NCBI GenBank assembly: GCA_022605955.1
Contig: JAKCOZ010000010.1
Coordinates: forward strand, 3,424,501 to 3,488,500
Source of the DNA: Rallus limicola
Lineage: Eukaryota > Chordata > Aves > Gruiformes > Rallidae
Direction: 5' to 3'
Length of the DNA stretch: 64,000 nucleotides
Shown here: positions 23,975-38,208 of the stretch, piece by piece
Position numbering within the stretch: position 1 is the first letter of the stretch
Layout of the letters: every line of letters starts with the position of its first letter
Notes under the pieces: generated by a model
What the model was told of the DNA's origin: nothing
The model's database searches: none
The model's input: the letters and a program-made list of their open reading frames with translations, nothing else
Position numbers and translations under genes: made by a program

Positions 23975-25845
23975 AGAGAGCAGCCAGAATGCACAGAGTG
24001 TCCTGGGAATGGATGAGGAGCCAACTGAGAGTTCCTGGGTTAAGATTAGAGAGAGGACAGGTCAAGGCAACACTACAGTGGGGGGTCTGCCACAGACTGC
24101 CTGGTCACGAAGAACAAGCAGGTGAAGCCCTTTACAGACAGATAGGAGCAGCCTCACATTCACAGGCCCTGGTCTTCCCAGGGGAATTCCACCACCTTGG
24201 TAGCTGCTGGAGGGACAACATAAAAGGACATAAGCAATCCTTTGTGTTTTGACAACTCCACAGTGCTTCGACTATTGCCTCCCCCGAGGAGTTAGAGGAA
24301 CCAACAGGGAGACGTGCTCTGCTGGATCTCACACTCACCAGAAAGGAGGGAGTCACTGCAGATGAAGGTTAAACACAGCCTTGGCTGACCATGGGATGAT
24401 GGAATTCTGGATCCAGGGCAGCAAGGAAGGTGGGAAGCAAGTTCATGACCCTGGACTTCAGGAGAAAAGATCTGGCCTTTCCAAGAACTGCTTAGAAGAG
24501 TTCCATGATATAAGGCCTCAGAGGGAAGAAGGGCCCAAAAAAGCTGGTTACTACTCAAGGACCAGCCCTTCCAAGCTCAGGAGTTTTCTGTCCAATGAAG
24601 AGAAAGTTGGGCAAAAATACCAGGAGGCCTGATTGGATGAACTCCCATACAAACTCTGATACAAAAAGGAAGCAAACAGAAGGTAGGACAGGTAAACTGG
24701 GAGGAACACAAAACTCTGTACAAACATCCAGGGAGAAAGCCAGGAAAGCTATAGCCCAGATGGAATTGGATCTGGCCAGGGATGTCAAAAACAAGGAGTT
24801 TGAAAGCACACAGATGACAAGAGACTAGATAAAGTATGATCTTATTGCTGCATGAGACAGGAGACCTGGTTACAGAGCACATGGAAAAAGCTGAGGTACT
24901 GAGTGTCACCTTTGCCTCAGTCTTTACTAGCATGGTGCATCTTCAGGAATCCCAAGTCAGAGAGCTGGGGGAAAGACTGGAGCAAGGAAGATGAGGATAA
25001 GGTCAGGGAACACCTGGGCTCTGACAGGACCCAGGAGTCAGGGTGGCAGCTAGCTGATGTCATTGTGAGGCCACTTTTGGTAATCTCTGACTAATCATGG
25101 TGGCTCAGAGGTGACGGGAGGAAAGCACACACCACTCCTATCTTCAAGAAGGATGACTTAGGGAACTCTGTCAGTCTCACCATGATATCTGGGAAGGTGA
25201 TGGAACAACTCATCCTGGAAATTCATTTCCTGGCATATAAAGGACAAGAAAGTCATCAGTAGTCAGAATGGCTTCACCAAGTCATCTTTAACCAACTTGA
25301 TAAACTTTTATGATAAAGTAACTGGCCTGGTAGATGAGGGGGGAGAACCATGTCTACTTGAACTCCAGTAAGGCCTTTGATACTGACTCCCATAAGATTC
25401 TCATAGACAAGCTGTTGATGTAAGGGCTGGATGAGCAGACAGTGAGGTGGACTGAAAACTGGCTAAGTGACCAGGCTCAAAGTGTGATCATCAGTGGTGC
25501 TAAGTCTAGCTGGAGGCCTGTAGCTAGTGCTGCTCAAGGAACTGTTCAAGCTGGAGAAGACAAGGCATGGGCAGGATCTAACTAACCTCTATAAATACCT
25601 GAAGGGAGGTCGTAATGAAGACAGCTGTGGTGCCCAGTCACAGGATGAGGCAACAGGCAGAAACTGCAACACAGGGAGTGCCATCCAAACATCAGAAAAC
25701 CCTTATTAGGATGACTGAGCACTGGCAAGGGTTGTCAAGGGAGGTTGTGGCATCTCCATCCTTGGAGATGTTTAGAAGCTGCCTGGACCTTTTAAACAGC
25801 TCCAAAAGGCCCTGCTTGAGCAGGGGGAAGTTCTGCTGACATGGA
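23975..25845 (+). mobile_element. CR1 LINE with large internal deletion, intron 1
   Basis: The first part (about 23,975-25,530) follows CR1 ORF2 from the end of the endonuclease domain into the reverse transcriptase. Degraded protein matches include [12 protein letters not shown] near 25,180 and a NGF-TK...[21 protein letters not shown] segment at 25,265-25,340. After GGAGGCCTGTAGCTAGTGCTG it jumps to the 3' tail (CTGGAGAAGACAAGG...TATAAATACCTGAAGGG, then a GTTTAGAAGCTGCC-like part), so roughly 1 kb is missing. The very last 3' repeat end is also absent. Frameshifts and stops make it inactive. It is the longest LINE piece in the window and antisense to ATP9B. Confidence 0.9.
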
Positions 25846-28097
25846 ACAGCACCCTGAGCAGTGTTCAGTCCAAAATCTTGATAGACAAACCAAATATTTT
25901 AAAAAGAAAGTAACATTACAAACACCAGGACTACATATGAAAAAGTACCTTCACTGGATTTGGATTTTCTCAACTTACTGTATATTTAGCATTAAAATCT
26001 GAAACCACTTCTTTTCCCCCTAGATTTTCTCTGTTGTGCCCTGCTGTACACAGGAGTATAATAAAACAGTAATTCACCTTTTTGTATGCCAGGAAAGAGA
26101 AGGGGAAGGGAGAGATTGTATCATGGTATTAGATTCCTATTGAAAAGGAACACCACATGTTTTACACTGGCTATGCAATAAATTGGTATCAACACAGTTA
26201 AGGCAGAAGACCTATTTATGAAGGAAAGAAAAACAACAATGCCAAATCCATATTTGGCTACCAGTCACTAGCTAGACAGTTCCTATTTTTGGTTGACAGG
26301 TAATTCCCTGCTTTCTGCGCAGGGGATGCTAACACTGTGTTCAGATCAGATTAGAAAATAACCCATAACTAGGAATAAAAATTATCACAGAGACACACCA
26401 TCCCTACCAGATGCAAGTCAACATAGTATAGGAACCTTAAGCGTGGTAGACCTTGTCAAGAGAAATCTTCATCTGTTTTAAATAATGCAAAAGCATAACC
26501 TCACTGCAGAAAACAGAACAAGTTTCAAACTAAAAAAAACCCTGTAAATCTGGTAAAAGTTCCAGGTTCCCAGAAAGTTAGTTGTGTGAAAATATGGCAT
26601 GGAAAATGCTTTCAGAATTATTACCACCAGTACTGACTTAAAGGAAAAGAAAAAATAAAGTTTGAAACAGACAAGAAAAACTCAATCTTCACAATGTTGT
26701 TTGCATGAAGCCACACCTGACTTTAGTTTAACATGGCAATATGTTTTCTATTCTCATTACTATCAGTGGTCATTAAGAAAAAACATTATAGAAAAAAATT
26801 TTCCTTTACAAAACAGTAGTTATTACAGGTTAGCATGTATTTTGTACAAAATCATATGTATTATTCTCAGAATAGACTAAGTTTAACAACAGACAATAAA
26901 ACCACTACTTAGAAAAAAACATGAAGATATCGTACTAAAACTTCCTGTAAGATGGGCCTATGCTTTAACAGATTCACACTTAACACTTATCTCTCCTGGT
27001 AAAATTTGCTAGTTACATGATCACAGTTTTAAGAGAAAACTTTGCTGTTGAGTTGTGGTTTGCTTTTAGACAACCAAACAGTTAATAGCATATTTGTAAC
27101 AGCCTCCAGTGAAATCACTCTCTGCTAGTTGTCCTGGAGCATACAGCAACACACCGTGCAAAAGGAAAAGGGATCTATTACTTTGCAAAGTTAACAAGTG
27201 TTCAAATAAGAAAATAATACCCTTTATACACAAAGGTAAAGGACCAAACATGTTTAGTCTCTCTTGAAGGAACACACTAATGCAAGAGAATCATGGGGGA
27301 GAGACTTGGCAGAGAAACACATTCACAGACATGCATGATACTTAAATCTACTCTCACGTGGTTACACTTGCAGAATAGGTTGATGTTCTAATCATAATTT
27401 CTTTACTTTTTTTTATTGAATTATAAACAAATTTTTTTTTCACAATCAGTGTCTAGGTTTGCACTTTAAACGTGGAGTTTCACCAAGTAGTGAAGATAAT
27501 GAGCATAAGCACCATCATGTTTAGTAATCCTGACTTCAAAATGCAGCCTCTGAACTGGCAAGCAATTTATTCTGTTTCAAAAGCAATTTTGCTATTGTGT
27601 TGGAAAATTGTGCTTCAGTATTTAAAAACAATAAGATAATGAATAATGGATTTTTCATAACTAGGATGAGAACAAAAATCTTTATGTCTTTGTTACTTAG
27701 TATTTTTCTGCACTTAATTGCTTGAAGTGCTGATTTTCCTTGAGTGACAAATCAATTAAGTATAATCCTAGAAACTTTTTATTAAAATAGGGAAGCACTG
27801 AAAGCAACACGAATAAAGAAGCCAGAGTGAAGACATCAAAACTCTCAGCATGAGTGGTACTAAATCAGGTATGAAGACAACCATCTTGACAAAAATATGG
27901 TTTCCTAAGGAAAAAGAACATTAATATTAAACAACTTTCAACAAGAATCTGACTATTAGGAATACCATTTAATAGACTGAAGTGAAAACCATGTACAATA
28001 AATATTTTAAAATGAAATTTTGATATAAGCATGATGCCTTCAGTCACCTGTATGCACATTCCACTTCAACAGCTGTTTTCCAGAGTAGATGGGTGCC

Positions 28098-28625
28098 TGT
28101 CATAGTTTAACCCCAGCCAGTCAGGCACCAAGCAGCCACTCAACTCATGAGTCAGCTTCCCAAGAGGATGGGGGAGAGAATGGAAAACAACCACCTTGTG
28201 GGTTAAGATAAAGACAGTTTAATTGGATAACAAAGGAAGATTATTATTATTACAAAAGTGATGCACAAATGCAATTGCTCACTATATTCAGAAGGGAGAA
28301 AAAGAAACACAATCAGACACCGAGTCTGTTTCCAAGCAGCAATTCCAGCTCACTTCCCCAGTTATACCCAGAGCATGATGTTGTATGGTAGGGAACATCC
28401 TTTTGGGCCAGCCTGGGTCAGCTGTCCTGGCTGTACTGTCCCAGCTCATTGTGCACCTGTCAGGGCATGGGAAGCTGGACAGTCCTTGCAGTGTCTACAC
28501 TAAGTCAACTGACTGGCAGCAACTAAAAACATGGGTGTGTTATTATTCTTATGCTAAATCCAAAACACAGCACCGTATCAGCTACTAGAAAAAAATTAAA
28601 TATCCCAGCTGTAATCAGGGTAGCA
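28098..28625 (-). mobile_element. Solo LTR of family A in ATP9B intron 1
   Basis: Read on the minus strand it ends GGGGTTAAACTATGACA and begins near the shared CAGCTGGGATA...TTAATTTTT motif. It shares with the 53,974-54,487 copy the block CCCAGAGCATGATG (54 kb copy: its reverse complement region), the segment GTGAGCAATTGCATTTGTGCATCA and the poly-A region AATTAAACTGTCTTTATCT. The last two are cited here as landmarks only. The outer end at 28,098 is clear; the other end (28,617-28,628) is not, and I found no clean target duplication. It has the same orientation as ATP9B and no internal viral genes. Confidence 0.8.
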
Positions 28626-30099
28626 CCATAACTGGTAAAGGAAACAATTTTAAATCTCATCTGGATACTATTTAGTCCAGTAATTATTTCAGTGTTTTCT
28701 GACAGATTTCCACTGTTCTTGGAGGTTTTCACTGAGAGGTTCAAGGATGCAGCAGGAAGGTGCAAGGGGGGGCAGGGTTATCATGACTACATGTTCTTCA
28801 GGTTTTACTCACTTGACAAATGCAGCAACAGTACCTACCAATGGATTTTTCTGACTGCTTAAAAAGACCCATGTAGCACAGAAACATTATGTCAAGTACT
28901 GCATAGATACTGTTTCGCTGTCACCTACCATTTGTGCTATATGCTGGAATTCAAAAGGAAGGACAAAGCTGAAGTCTTAAAGCAGTGTTTCTCAGACCTA
29001 GTGAGGAAAGGAAAAGGAATGTATGGACACAAGTCTAAGCAGGAGTTGGACACAGGAGATTGCTGTGGGATGCAGAGTAGCATGGAAGAGAGGCAGCAGT
29101 GGAAAAAGGTCCAGCTAAGCATCTGAGCAGAAAAGCTGAGACAGATCAATTATTGGCAGCTGAGCTACTATCACTTGCCACTATGACTATGTCCCATCCC
29201 ACCAACCAGTGACAATTCGGCTCAGTGGTGTCTGCCAGCCACAGGACCCCTTCTGCTTCTGGTCATGGGCAGAGGGAATACTGAGTGTGTAAACATCACA
29301 GTCTCTTCCAGCAATATCCTCTCTACCTCCAGTAACTTCTCCAAAGGTTAAGACAGGTGAACAACTTCCTCATCTAAGCGTAAACTGCCAAATTGTAGAG
29401 ATGCAATAGGAGGAATAACAAAGGGACAAACATTTATATAAAAAGCAAGAATTATTTCTTAATAGACAAGCCACAAAAGTGGCCACTGTGGGCCAGCCAT
29501 GTCATTGACGTGACTGTTCAGATTCCATCTCAGCACAAAGAAAGAAAGAATCCCTAGAAACAGCAGAGCAGCAGGGAAAATTTTAGTAAGAAATGTATCC
29601 ACTCATAACCATGCTTATAAGTATACACTGTATTTTCACATAACTTACTCAAATATCCAGTGTCTCCATAAAACAGATTGCTTTCCTACATGCTACCTGA
29701 GAAAAATAAAGTTATAGATACTTATTTTTCAAGTATTTTTCTGCATTCCTTTAGATTGGATGTTACTTTTTCTCCTCCAATTTCAAAATCCTCTATGCTT
29801 TACACAGCACTAAATTCAGTTAAACTGCAGAGCAATAATGTTTTTCCTAGATTATAACAGAAGTGGAAAAGGGAAAAATCTTCTACAGGTTAAGTGCATG
29901 AAATGTAAAGAACTTCCTTTAACCTCTTCCTCAAAAAATACAGAAAAGCTATTTCCAAAGTTTTTAGAATTGATTTGAGATTGCCACTATTTGTCCCTAT
30001 CTAGCTTTAGTCGTGCTTCTAATGCAAGCCCCCTAATCAGTATTACTTGGGAAGTCCCTGAATCCAAGTCCTGGCCTAAAAAAAAAAAAAAAGTAATAA

Positions 30100-30124
30100 A
30101 ATACTATTACAAGGTAATAGTATT
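30100..30124. repeat. Perfect hairpin, 11-bp stem with three-base loop
   Basis: AATACTATTAC and its exact reverse complement are separated by AAG. The site lies next to an A-rich run in ATP9B intron 1. Confidence 0.6.
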
Positions 30125-33100
30125 CCAACAGGTACAACAAAAAGAAAAAAAAATATCCAAAAAATATTTGAGAGCCTTTAAGGAAGCTGAATATTTGCCC
30201 GAGCTGAACATTTACATCCAGTTTTGATAGTTCACTTTAGTGTCCTTCTATAGCATGATCTTAAAAAAAAAAAAATCTAATAACACCCCCATCATAGTCC
30301 CTGTTTATCCACTGGAAAGCAAAACAGAAGGAAAAATTACTTCTACTGTACGCAGCAAGTTTATTACGCAGGGTGCCAAAGAGATGAGCAATAGTTACTC
30401 CAATAAAACCAAAGAAATCAAGTTGGCTCTGGCCAAGTGATGCAAATAGATGTTCTGGGAAAAAAAAACCCCACAAGGCAGCAGTTCTGATCAACTACTA
30501 CAATAACAAGATAAATTTTAAAAAGCTGGTATCTTCCGCCATGCAGAACTAAGGGAAAAACCCTGATATCTGCTGAGATAAAGGTCTAAAAGCAGGCTAC
30601 ACAGTTATTACCTAGGCAGCTCCCCTTCATCAGTGGCTTATCAAAAACTGCTTCAATCTACAGGTTCCACCAGGCAACTAAAAGCTGTTCTCTCTCTCCC
30701 CGATCACACTTCCTGAACAGAGCTACATACAGATGAAGCAAATTCAGAACATCCTACACAACGATGAGAAAAGGCACCCTTCCTTACCCCCCTCTGCTTA
30801 CCTCACAAAGGGCTAGGCATATCCTAGTATCTTTTTATCAAACCGTGACGAGTGAGTCTGAATTTAACAAATAGGTACCAGATATACCTAAATACACATC
30901 AGGACCTGAGGAAACATCATCTACATTCACCAGAACCCTATTTTTAATTAGTAGGGTACTTCATTGATCACAACAACGGGACCATTTTATCACTGTCACT
31001 GGGTATTGCTATTGACATTGTAGGCCAATCAATTGTTTTCTCTCCTTGTTCTCTTGCAACCCAAATGCCTGCCCAAGCAACATGAATCACTGTATGTAGA
31101 TACTACGAACCAGGAAAGCATGCAAACATAGGGGAAAAGAAATAATAGCTTAAAACATGAACCACCTCAGAAACACATTCACAAGGTTCATTCTACTGCA
31201 CGCACAGCTACACGCTCATTGCAAGAGAAAGCATCATCTGTAACAGCAATTTGAAGTTCTCAAACGTTTTTTTGCCTAGTAATTAAAATGCTTCAATCAG
31301 GATAATTACTCTAAGAATAATCATGTGAAAGATTATGACTGTCTATAAACCTATCTTGGTGTGAAAGAATATTACTGGTGCAGAAAAAAAACCCCCCACG
31401 TTAACAACTTTTTCCAAATACAGAGTCCTATGTAACGTCAAGTCAAAAAAAATGCAATTAGTTACTAAAATCATTTAAAGTTCCTATGTTGTCAAAACCT
31501 ATGCCTGCAGACAAAGTATTGGAAACTGCTTCTTAGGTATGACACCAATAAAAGCATCATCACACATAAAAGTCTTTTACAGCTGCTATTGTGAGCAGCT
31601 CTGTGTGTGTATACTACGGCTACCCACATCATTAAATCAAAGATTGCTCTGAAAAGCAAAAGCCACAGAAACTAACACAGTGACAACAACACACACTGCA
31701 TAAAGGCTCTGAAAATATTAATACTTGTCAAGGCCATTTTTAAGAAGTCATAGCACACTACTTTGACCTTTTTCCCAGGCAAAAATCTCAGAATCTACAC
31801 CTCTCCTAGGTCAGGTGCCAGACCCAAGAAGCAGTATTAATTAGCCTATGAAAGGGTCTTCAGCAAGCAAAGCACCGTGCAATCTGGGAGTGTGAACAGC
31901 AGGCATAGAACATAAATTGACAAATTAAAAAAGTCTGTTAGGTATTTCCTAATTTGAGAGATCTGTGAAAATATAGACCCAAACACAACATCCCAAGCAG
32001 AAACGTGCCACAGAAAACACCCTGCTGGAAAAACTGAGAAATATGAGACAGTGTTTCAGACTCAGCTTAAAAATTACTCAGTGACATGGTTCCAAGCAAC
32101 AATGGCGAATCTCTGTCCAAAACTACATTTCAGGAAAGGCTAATGACAAAGAACAGAACATGTTGCAACACAGTGGCTTTTCTTAAGTTTTTCTTTGCAA
32201 AAGAGACAAGCACTTTGAGTTTCAGGTGAAGTCAGAAAAGAATGGGGTGGGGTGGAGGAAGCATAGTTCTGTAAAAAAAGAACAACAGGACATACATGAT
32301 TGATGTATTTTCTTAAGACTGGCATAACAGTACAAGCAAGTCTCCTAACTAAGATTCTAAAGAGAATTTGTTGCACCACATTTGATACTTCCCCCCCCCC
32401 CATGCTAAAAGAAAAGTTAGAGGTGTATTTGAATGAACATCTGAATATATCAGCATAATATAGAGCTACATATTTTAACATTCGTCATTTCCAATACATT
32501 TCAACATTGACAGATTTGTAGCTGGAACAAAAAAAAACACTGATCAGGGATATCACTTTTGGTTGTTTAGAGTTCATGACACTTCCAGCAAGTATCAGCT
32601 GAACCTGTAGCATCTGTAATTTCTTGTATCATGGTAACAACCACCAGTGTATCTCACAGGGTTGTGACCTCCAGCAGCAAAGCAAATTTCTGTCATCCAC
32701 TCAGTTGCCAGTTCAGTGTTTGCCACTGGGCATGGGGGAGGAACACGAGACAATGCTAACACAAGACAGGGGCTCCAATACGAACAAATTCACACATGAA
32801 GCAGGATGGTGCTATGTGCTTTCTCTGAGAGAAAGTGAGAGTGTGCCAGTACACATGCAGACAATTAAGAAGCAGTACCACTCCTGCATACTCCCACTTA
32901 ATTTTAGGGGTGTTTCTGTGACCATATCCTGAGTAGTAAGATGAGTAGCATTAATAATGCTATGTCTACCAAAAAAAAAAGTAACAAAAACATTTATAGT
33001 TTATGTTCCTAGACTAAGTTTATTGCTTCTGGTCAAACAGATTTTTGACAAAGCAACTGTCACTTTGCAACAGCGGTTTTAGAACATAAACACTCAGAAG

Positions 33101-36100
33101 TAAATTCAGTTCCATCTTCAGAACACTTTCTCACAGAAGCTATATTAAAATTCATGTTAATGTCAATAACATCAATACTGGTTATGAAGAAGGAAAACTC
33201 CCTCAGATTCACCAATCATTTCCAAGCTCATTTTCAGGATGAAATATATAGAGCAATTAAATTAACACATTTGAGGGAGAAGAGCAGATTTAAATGAAAT
33301 CCCTAAAACCCTGAACTTTTATTTTAAACATTCAGTAGTACTTAAGAGACTTATAGGAACTACCAACATTTTGGAAAAACTGCAAGAAATACCAAGTAAC
33401 ACTAAACACAGTCCATGGAAGCAGTAAACTCTACAGATACATATTGATGTTTGGTTGTGTTGGAATTTTTGAACTAATTACTAACATTTTGCAAGGTTTT
33501 CCAAACAATTACATCAAAGTAAGTTATGAGCTTTATGTAAACACCATTCTACAAGAGATCTTGGGTCCTTTTGGTTACACCATTACACAGCCTCAACATT
33601 TTGAGCTGTTCAGGGAAATCTTTATTTTTAATTAATACACTTAAAATATAAAACCACTGTCATAATTTGCCACTAGAATATGAATAATAATGTCTGAGCT
33701 ATGAAAATGACATTGTAGTTCACAACTGGAACAGGTACAACTGAAAGCAGGCACCAAGTGTCAAAGTATTTTAACAAAGCTCATTTCAGACACCAGAGAT
33801 TACTTACAAAATTACTATATGTACATCTAGAATTATCTGTTGCCATTTTAAAGTCTATTTTTCAGTGGTTTACTGTGAAACCTAGCCAAGCACCTTGAGA
33901 AATCATAACTGGAAGGACTAAAAGATTGCAGAGAACTTCCATTTAAATTAAAATCGTTAGAAGAGTAACACTGCACCAAATCATCTTACTTCCTATGTAA
34001 TGTAGGTATCAGGGAAGCATGTGACTTCTCAGTGAAATGAGATCTTCAGACTTGCACCACATTTTGCCTGGAAATTGGGTTGTTTCTTTTCCCATTACAC
34101 ATACTTGACAAGTTACAACCCACCAACCGTTGAGCTACAAGTATCCTGCATTTACCCGGACAAAGGACACATCCCATTATTTGTTCTTTTTTCCTTCTGC
34201 TGCAATTTTCTTTTTCACTAATTACACAGAAGAATGAGAATTCAAAAATAACGGTGTAGCCAGTTGCCTTGAAACAGTGTTACTCAATCAGTGAGCAAAG
34301 GCAGAGACAAGCAACAGCAGTTGATCTGCTCCACAAGTTGCCCTTCTGCAAGCACCTAACCTAGCACTGCCATTCGCAAGCATGCTACGCGGCATGCACT
34401 ACGCATAGGCACACAAGAGGCTTCCTGCCAGTGAGCAAGTACTATCCGTGGCATCGCAGGCATACCTTTGTGAGTAGCTGGAGTGCAACTGACTTTATGT
34501 AATACTGGGCAGAGGTAGTAAAACCTGATTTTTTGGTACCAGCCCAGGAGTCCCGACAGCTCGCATCTGAAGCGCTATTTGGCTAAATACAAGTATACGC
34601 TGACAGCGCCAACACAGAACACCTGACCAAAACATACCTGGTGTTTACCCCTAAGCGAAGTGAAGGTTGACTACTTTTCAGCTCCATATCAGCTGCAAAA
34701 CTTCCTGTTACTCTTCCATCGTCCTCACATGTCAACAGTCACAGCACAGCTAACTTCCTTCCTATGTTTGACAGCTGATCACTCTAGGCTTGATAATGAC
34801 AAATTCAAGTCCAAGGTGTTAGAAGGGTGTTAAGTCTCACTGCACGTTTAAGATGATCCTGGATGTTCTCTGGTTCTCTTTTTCCTTCACAATGTAAACA
34901 GAAAGCAGCAGCTGCTTTCCTTGTAGATAACAGGTCCTTCATGCTGAAGGACAAAGTGCTGAATGAATCACCTTTTCCCCAAGCTTTCTACAACTATTTG
35001 TGTTGAACATATTAAAACAATACCAAGTATCTTTAATAGCTTAAATACAAACCACCTTTTATTTCAAGATAGATTTCCCTAGTTTCGAACAGCACACAGA
35101 TAGTCCTCTGTCCATCTGAAGTAGGTAGAGATGGCAGAACATACTACTTTTATAATAGAAACTTAGGTTTTGTAAGTTGAATTTAAAAGTCAGAAATAAG
35201 AGCAGAACAAGATGCATGTGTTCAGTGAACCACAGTTAGCATTTAATACGTATTTTATTTTTTTTTAAAACAGGTCTAACAAAGTAATTATATAAAACAA
35301 ATTATTCCTGTTGTGTTTATATAGGAAGTACAGCCCAGGACATTTAATGATTCTTAACGAGGTAGAATTTTATACAGAAGTGTACAATTTTAGGTGTGTA
35401 CCATCACAGTTGTACAGGAAAAACATATTCCATCTTAAAATACATGTCACCAATATGTCAAAATAATCGCAAAAGCACACAGCATGTTAAGGACAAAGTG
35501 AATGAACAAGCCTTTGTCCTCAATACAAAGCAAGCTACTGCAACATTGGCAAAGATGCCTATAGACCTGGCTCCGACAAAAGAAGTCATCCTGCAAATTA
35601 GCTTTGAGGACACTAAAGGTTAGCAACTGATGTTGCACAGTACCAGGGCAATCAATTTGCATTAAAAACACTACCACACCAAAGTTAAGGATCTCGGTAT
35701 AGGACTTTAAGAGACTGTAAATTCTTCTCTGAAGAAATAAGTCACAGCAAGTGAAAGCCTCTTGACAGATCAGAAACCACAGCACTGGATTAGCCAAGAC
35801 CATGAGATACCAACCCTCCCATGTTTCAATCAGTGTTTGTTCCTACTTATCTTCTGAATTATGAATCCTTACATATATATGCATGTGATAACTTTCTGCG
35901 TATCAGAGACCTCAATGACTTGACTTCAACACTCCTACAAGCATCTGCAACATCAGCACCTTTTCTGCAGTTTCCACAGGAATACAAGGCTTCTTCAAAG
36001 TCTGTGCTAAAGATAAAGATTAGAAAAGGAGGATGAACCATTTGTAACAACACAGATGCTGTAGTTTAGCTGGAAGTTTAAGTCCTAAGACTTAAAAGTT

Positions 36101-38208
36101 ACAGTTCAGCTATCTGCACTGCAGTCCTTCCCCCTCAACTTTGCACAAGAAACCTGTGGTAGAAGCTACATCTGCATTCCCATGTTTTTGTTACAGGTCC
36201 GTAGCACACCTTCCAAAGTATACAACAGGTGCTCTCACAAATCCAGGACACGGCATTCTTGAAGGAGAATGACCAATCTACTCAACTCACCTTAAGAAAA
36301 ATATAAATAATTACAATGAGTGAAGAAGCTGGTATATGTGTTCCAATTCTCAAGAGCTCCAAAGAACAATTTATTAAATCAAGTCACCAAAACAAAGAAA
36401 CATAATAAATGTGCCAGTCAACTTCTAAAATTTTGATAAACCTACAAGTAGTTGAAAAAAAAAGTAATGAAAAATATAGATGATCATTTGTGTGAAATAA
36501 AGTAAGCTAAATACATATCATCTGCACTTGAGAAACACACGGAATATGAAAGACCCCTAACTCTGGAAGATGCAATCTAAACCAAAAGGAATTTAATCCT
36601 CAATCTTTGGAAGGTGATGTTGATCAAACACAGAGGAAAAAGCAGGCCTGTAATGAACTGGGTGTTCCTTGCTAGATCTTACGGCTTGACAAAGCTTCTT
36701 ACAAAGCCAAGTTTAAACAGTTTGTATAAATAACTATCACTATTACCTGCAAACATACCTTCTGTGTACATCCCTGATTTATGAACTCAGCCCATCACAC
36801 CTATAGCATTTTTCAAATCACCAAAACACTCCTGTGTAACCTAGAACTGAACTACCTGATACATTTCATGGTCTGGACTAAGTTTTTGCCTATGTAATCC
36901 TCTTTCCCTTTTTCTTCTAAAGCACAACACCTACTGTGAAGTTTGTAGATTTCGTCAAGAGCTTCCCCTGCTTCAATTTGCTGAGGAATAGGGACAATGA
37001 TAACACTGCCCTACCTCAAAGCAGAGAGCAAACCTGTTACAAATTGTTGGACATTTAAGTATTAGTGAGATGGGAAAAACTACTACTACAGCAGCCTGTC
37101 CTACAAGCTCACAGATGCTCATAAAAATATTCTAGTTTAAGAATTAAGAATCAAAACAACATCTAAGGCTGATCTTATTTTGCACAGTTTTAAACTACCT
37201 TTTCTATCAGTCAATCCATCTGGACAAAGAAGCAAACCCCCTTATGATGAAACTGATTTATCACCGTATTTTCATTAAAACAACAGCACTAACTACTCTG
37301 TTTTTAGAAAGCCTATTTACTTCAGGCCCTGCAACTGCTCCCTCCAGACTCTGTGTCCACAACTACTGTTCTACAAAATCCAAGAGACAAAAAAAAACCC
37401 TCAAGCAACTGATCATATTCTCAAGTGTAAGAGTGCTGTCCAACGGACATACCATGTGGAGCAAAGTTACTCCTTGCTTGTAACAACAGCATACCTAGAA
37501 GTTATTCAGAATAATGGGAAGTAAAGAAGCATTCAGTCATCACCCGGAAACTTAATTTGAGAGATGACCTTTAAACTAGCCTCTGCAGATTGCTTAGCCC
37601 CTGTTTCAAGAAACTCACTGAGTTACTTTACTTCTTCAGCTCAAGCACGCTTGCCAGGCTACCATCACACAGTCCCTCACAGCGGACTTCCTAACGACGC
37701 CCAGATAAGCCACCCAGCGCCAGCATCCCGCTCGGAAGTAAACTACTGGAAAGGGAGGCGAGTTGCAGTGGAGTTGCGGACGGCGCCCCGCGGGACCCGG
37801 GCGGCGAAGGCCGCACCTGTGGGCGCGGGGCCGACGCCGGGAGCGGCAGGGCCGAGGACGCCCCGCGCATCCTCCCGCGGGGCCCTGCGGCACCGCCCGC
37901 CGCCGCCACCTGTCCCGGCGCCGTGCCCCCCCGCAGGGCGAAGGGGAGAGCGGTGCGCAACTCCCTCACGAGGGCCGAGGGAGGCGGCCGGGACGGCGGA
38001 GGCCTGGGCGAGCCGGCGGCTACCGACGCCCCTTTTCTCGGCCTACAGGGGGGCCGTAATCTCCTCCCGCCCTCCCCACAGCTCCGGAGCCTCGCAGCGC
38101 AGCGGGGCTGGGCGAGGGGCACACGCCGGCCGGCCCGCCCGCCCGCCGTTAGAGATGCGGGGAGAGGACGGGAAGAGGGGGAAGGTGCCGCGCCTCTCCT
38201 GCCCGTAC

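Larger units (their letters stand above)
22897..38208 (-). other. ATP9B: ATP9B intron 1 (15.3 kb)
   Basis: The intron runs from a GTACGG donor in the CpG island to a TTTTGCCAG acceptor, phase 2. Apart from the rest of the island it is AT-rich. It contains the internally deleted CR1 at 24.0-25.8 kb, the solo LTR at 28.1-28.6 kb, a perfect 11-bp hairpin at 30,100, an 11-base C run at 32,391-32,401 and several poly-A runs, such as A14 at 23,746-23,759. The open frames here are short, without family resemblance, and consistent with chance. Confidence 0.9.

Noticed and set aside
32391..32401. C11 run as a regulatory G-quadruplex site
   Set aside because: A single homopolymer run without neighbouring runs; better explained as a simple repeat.
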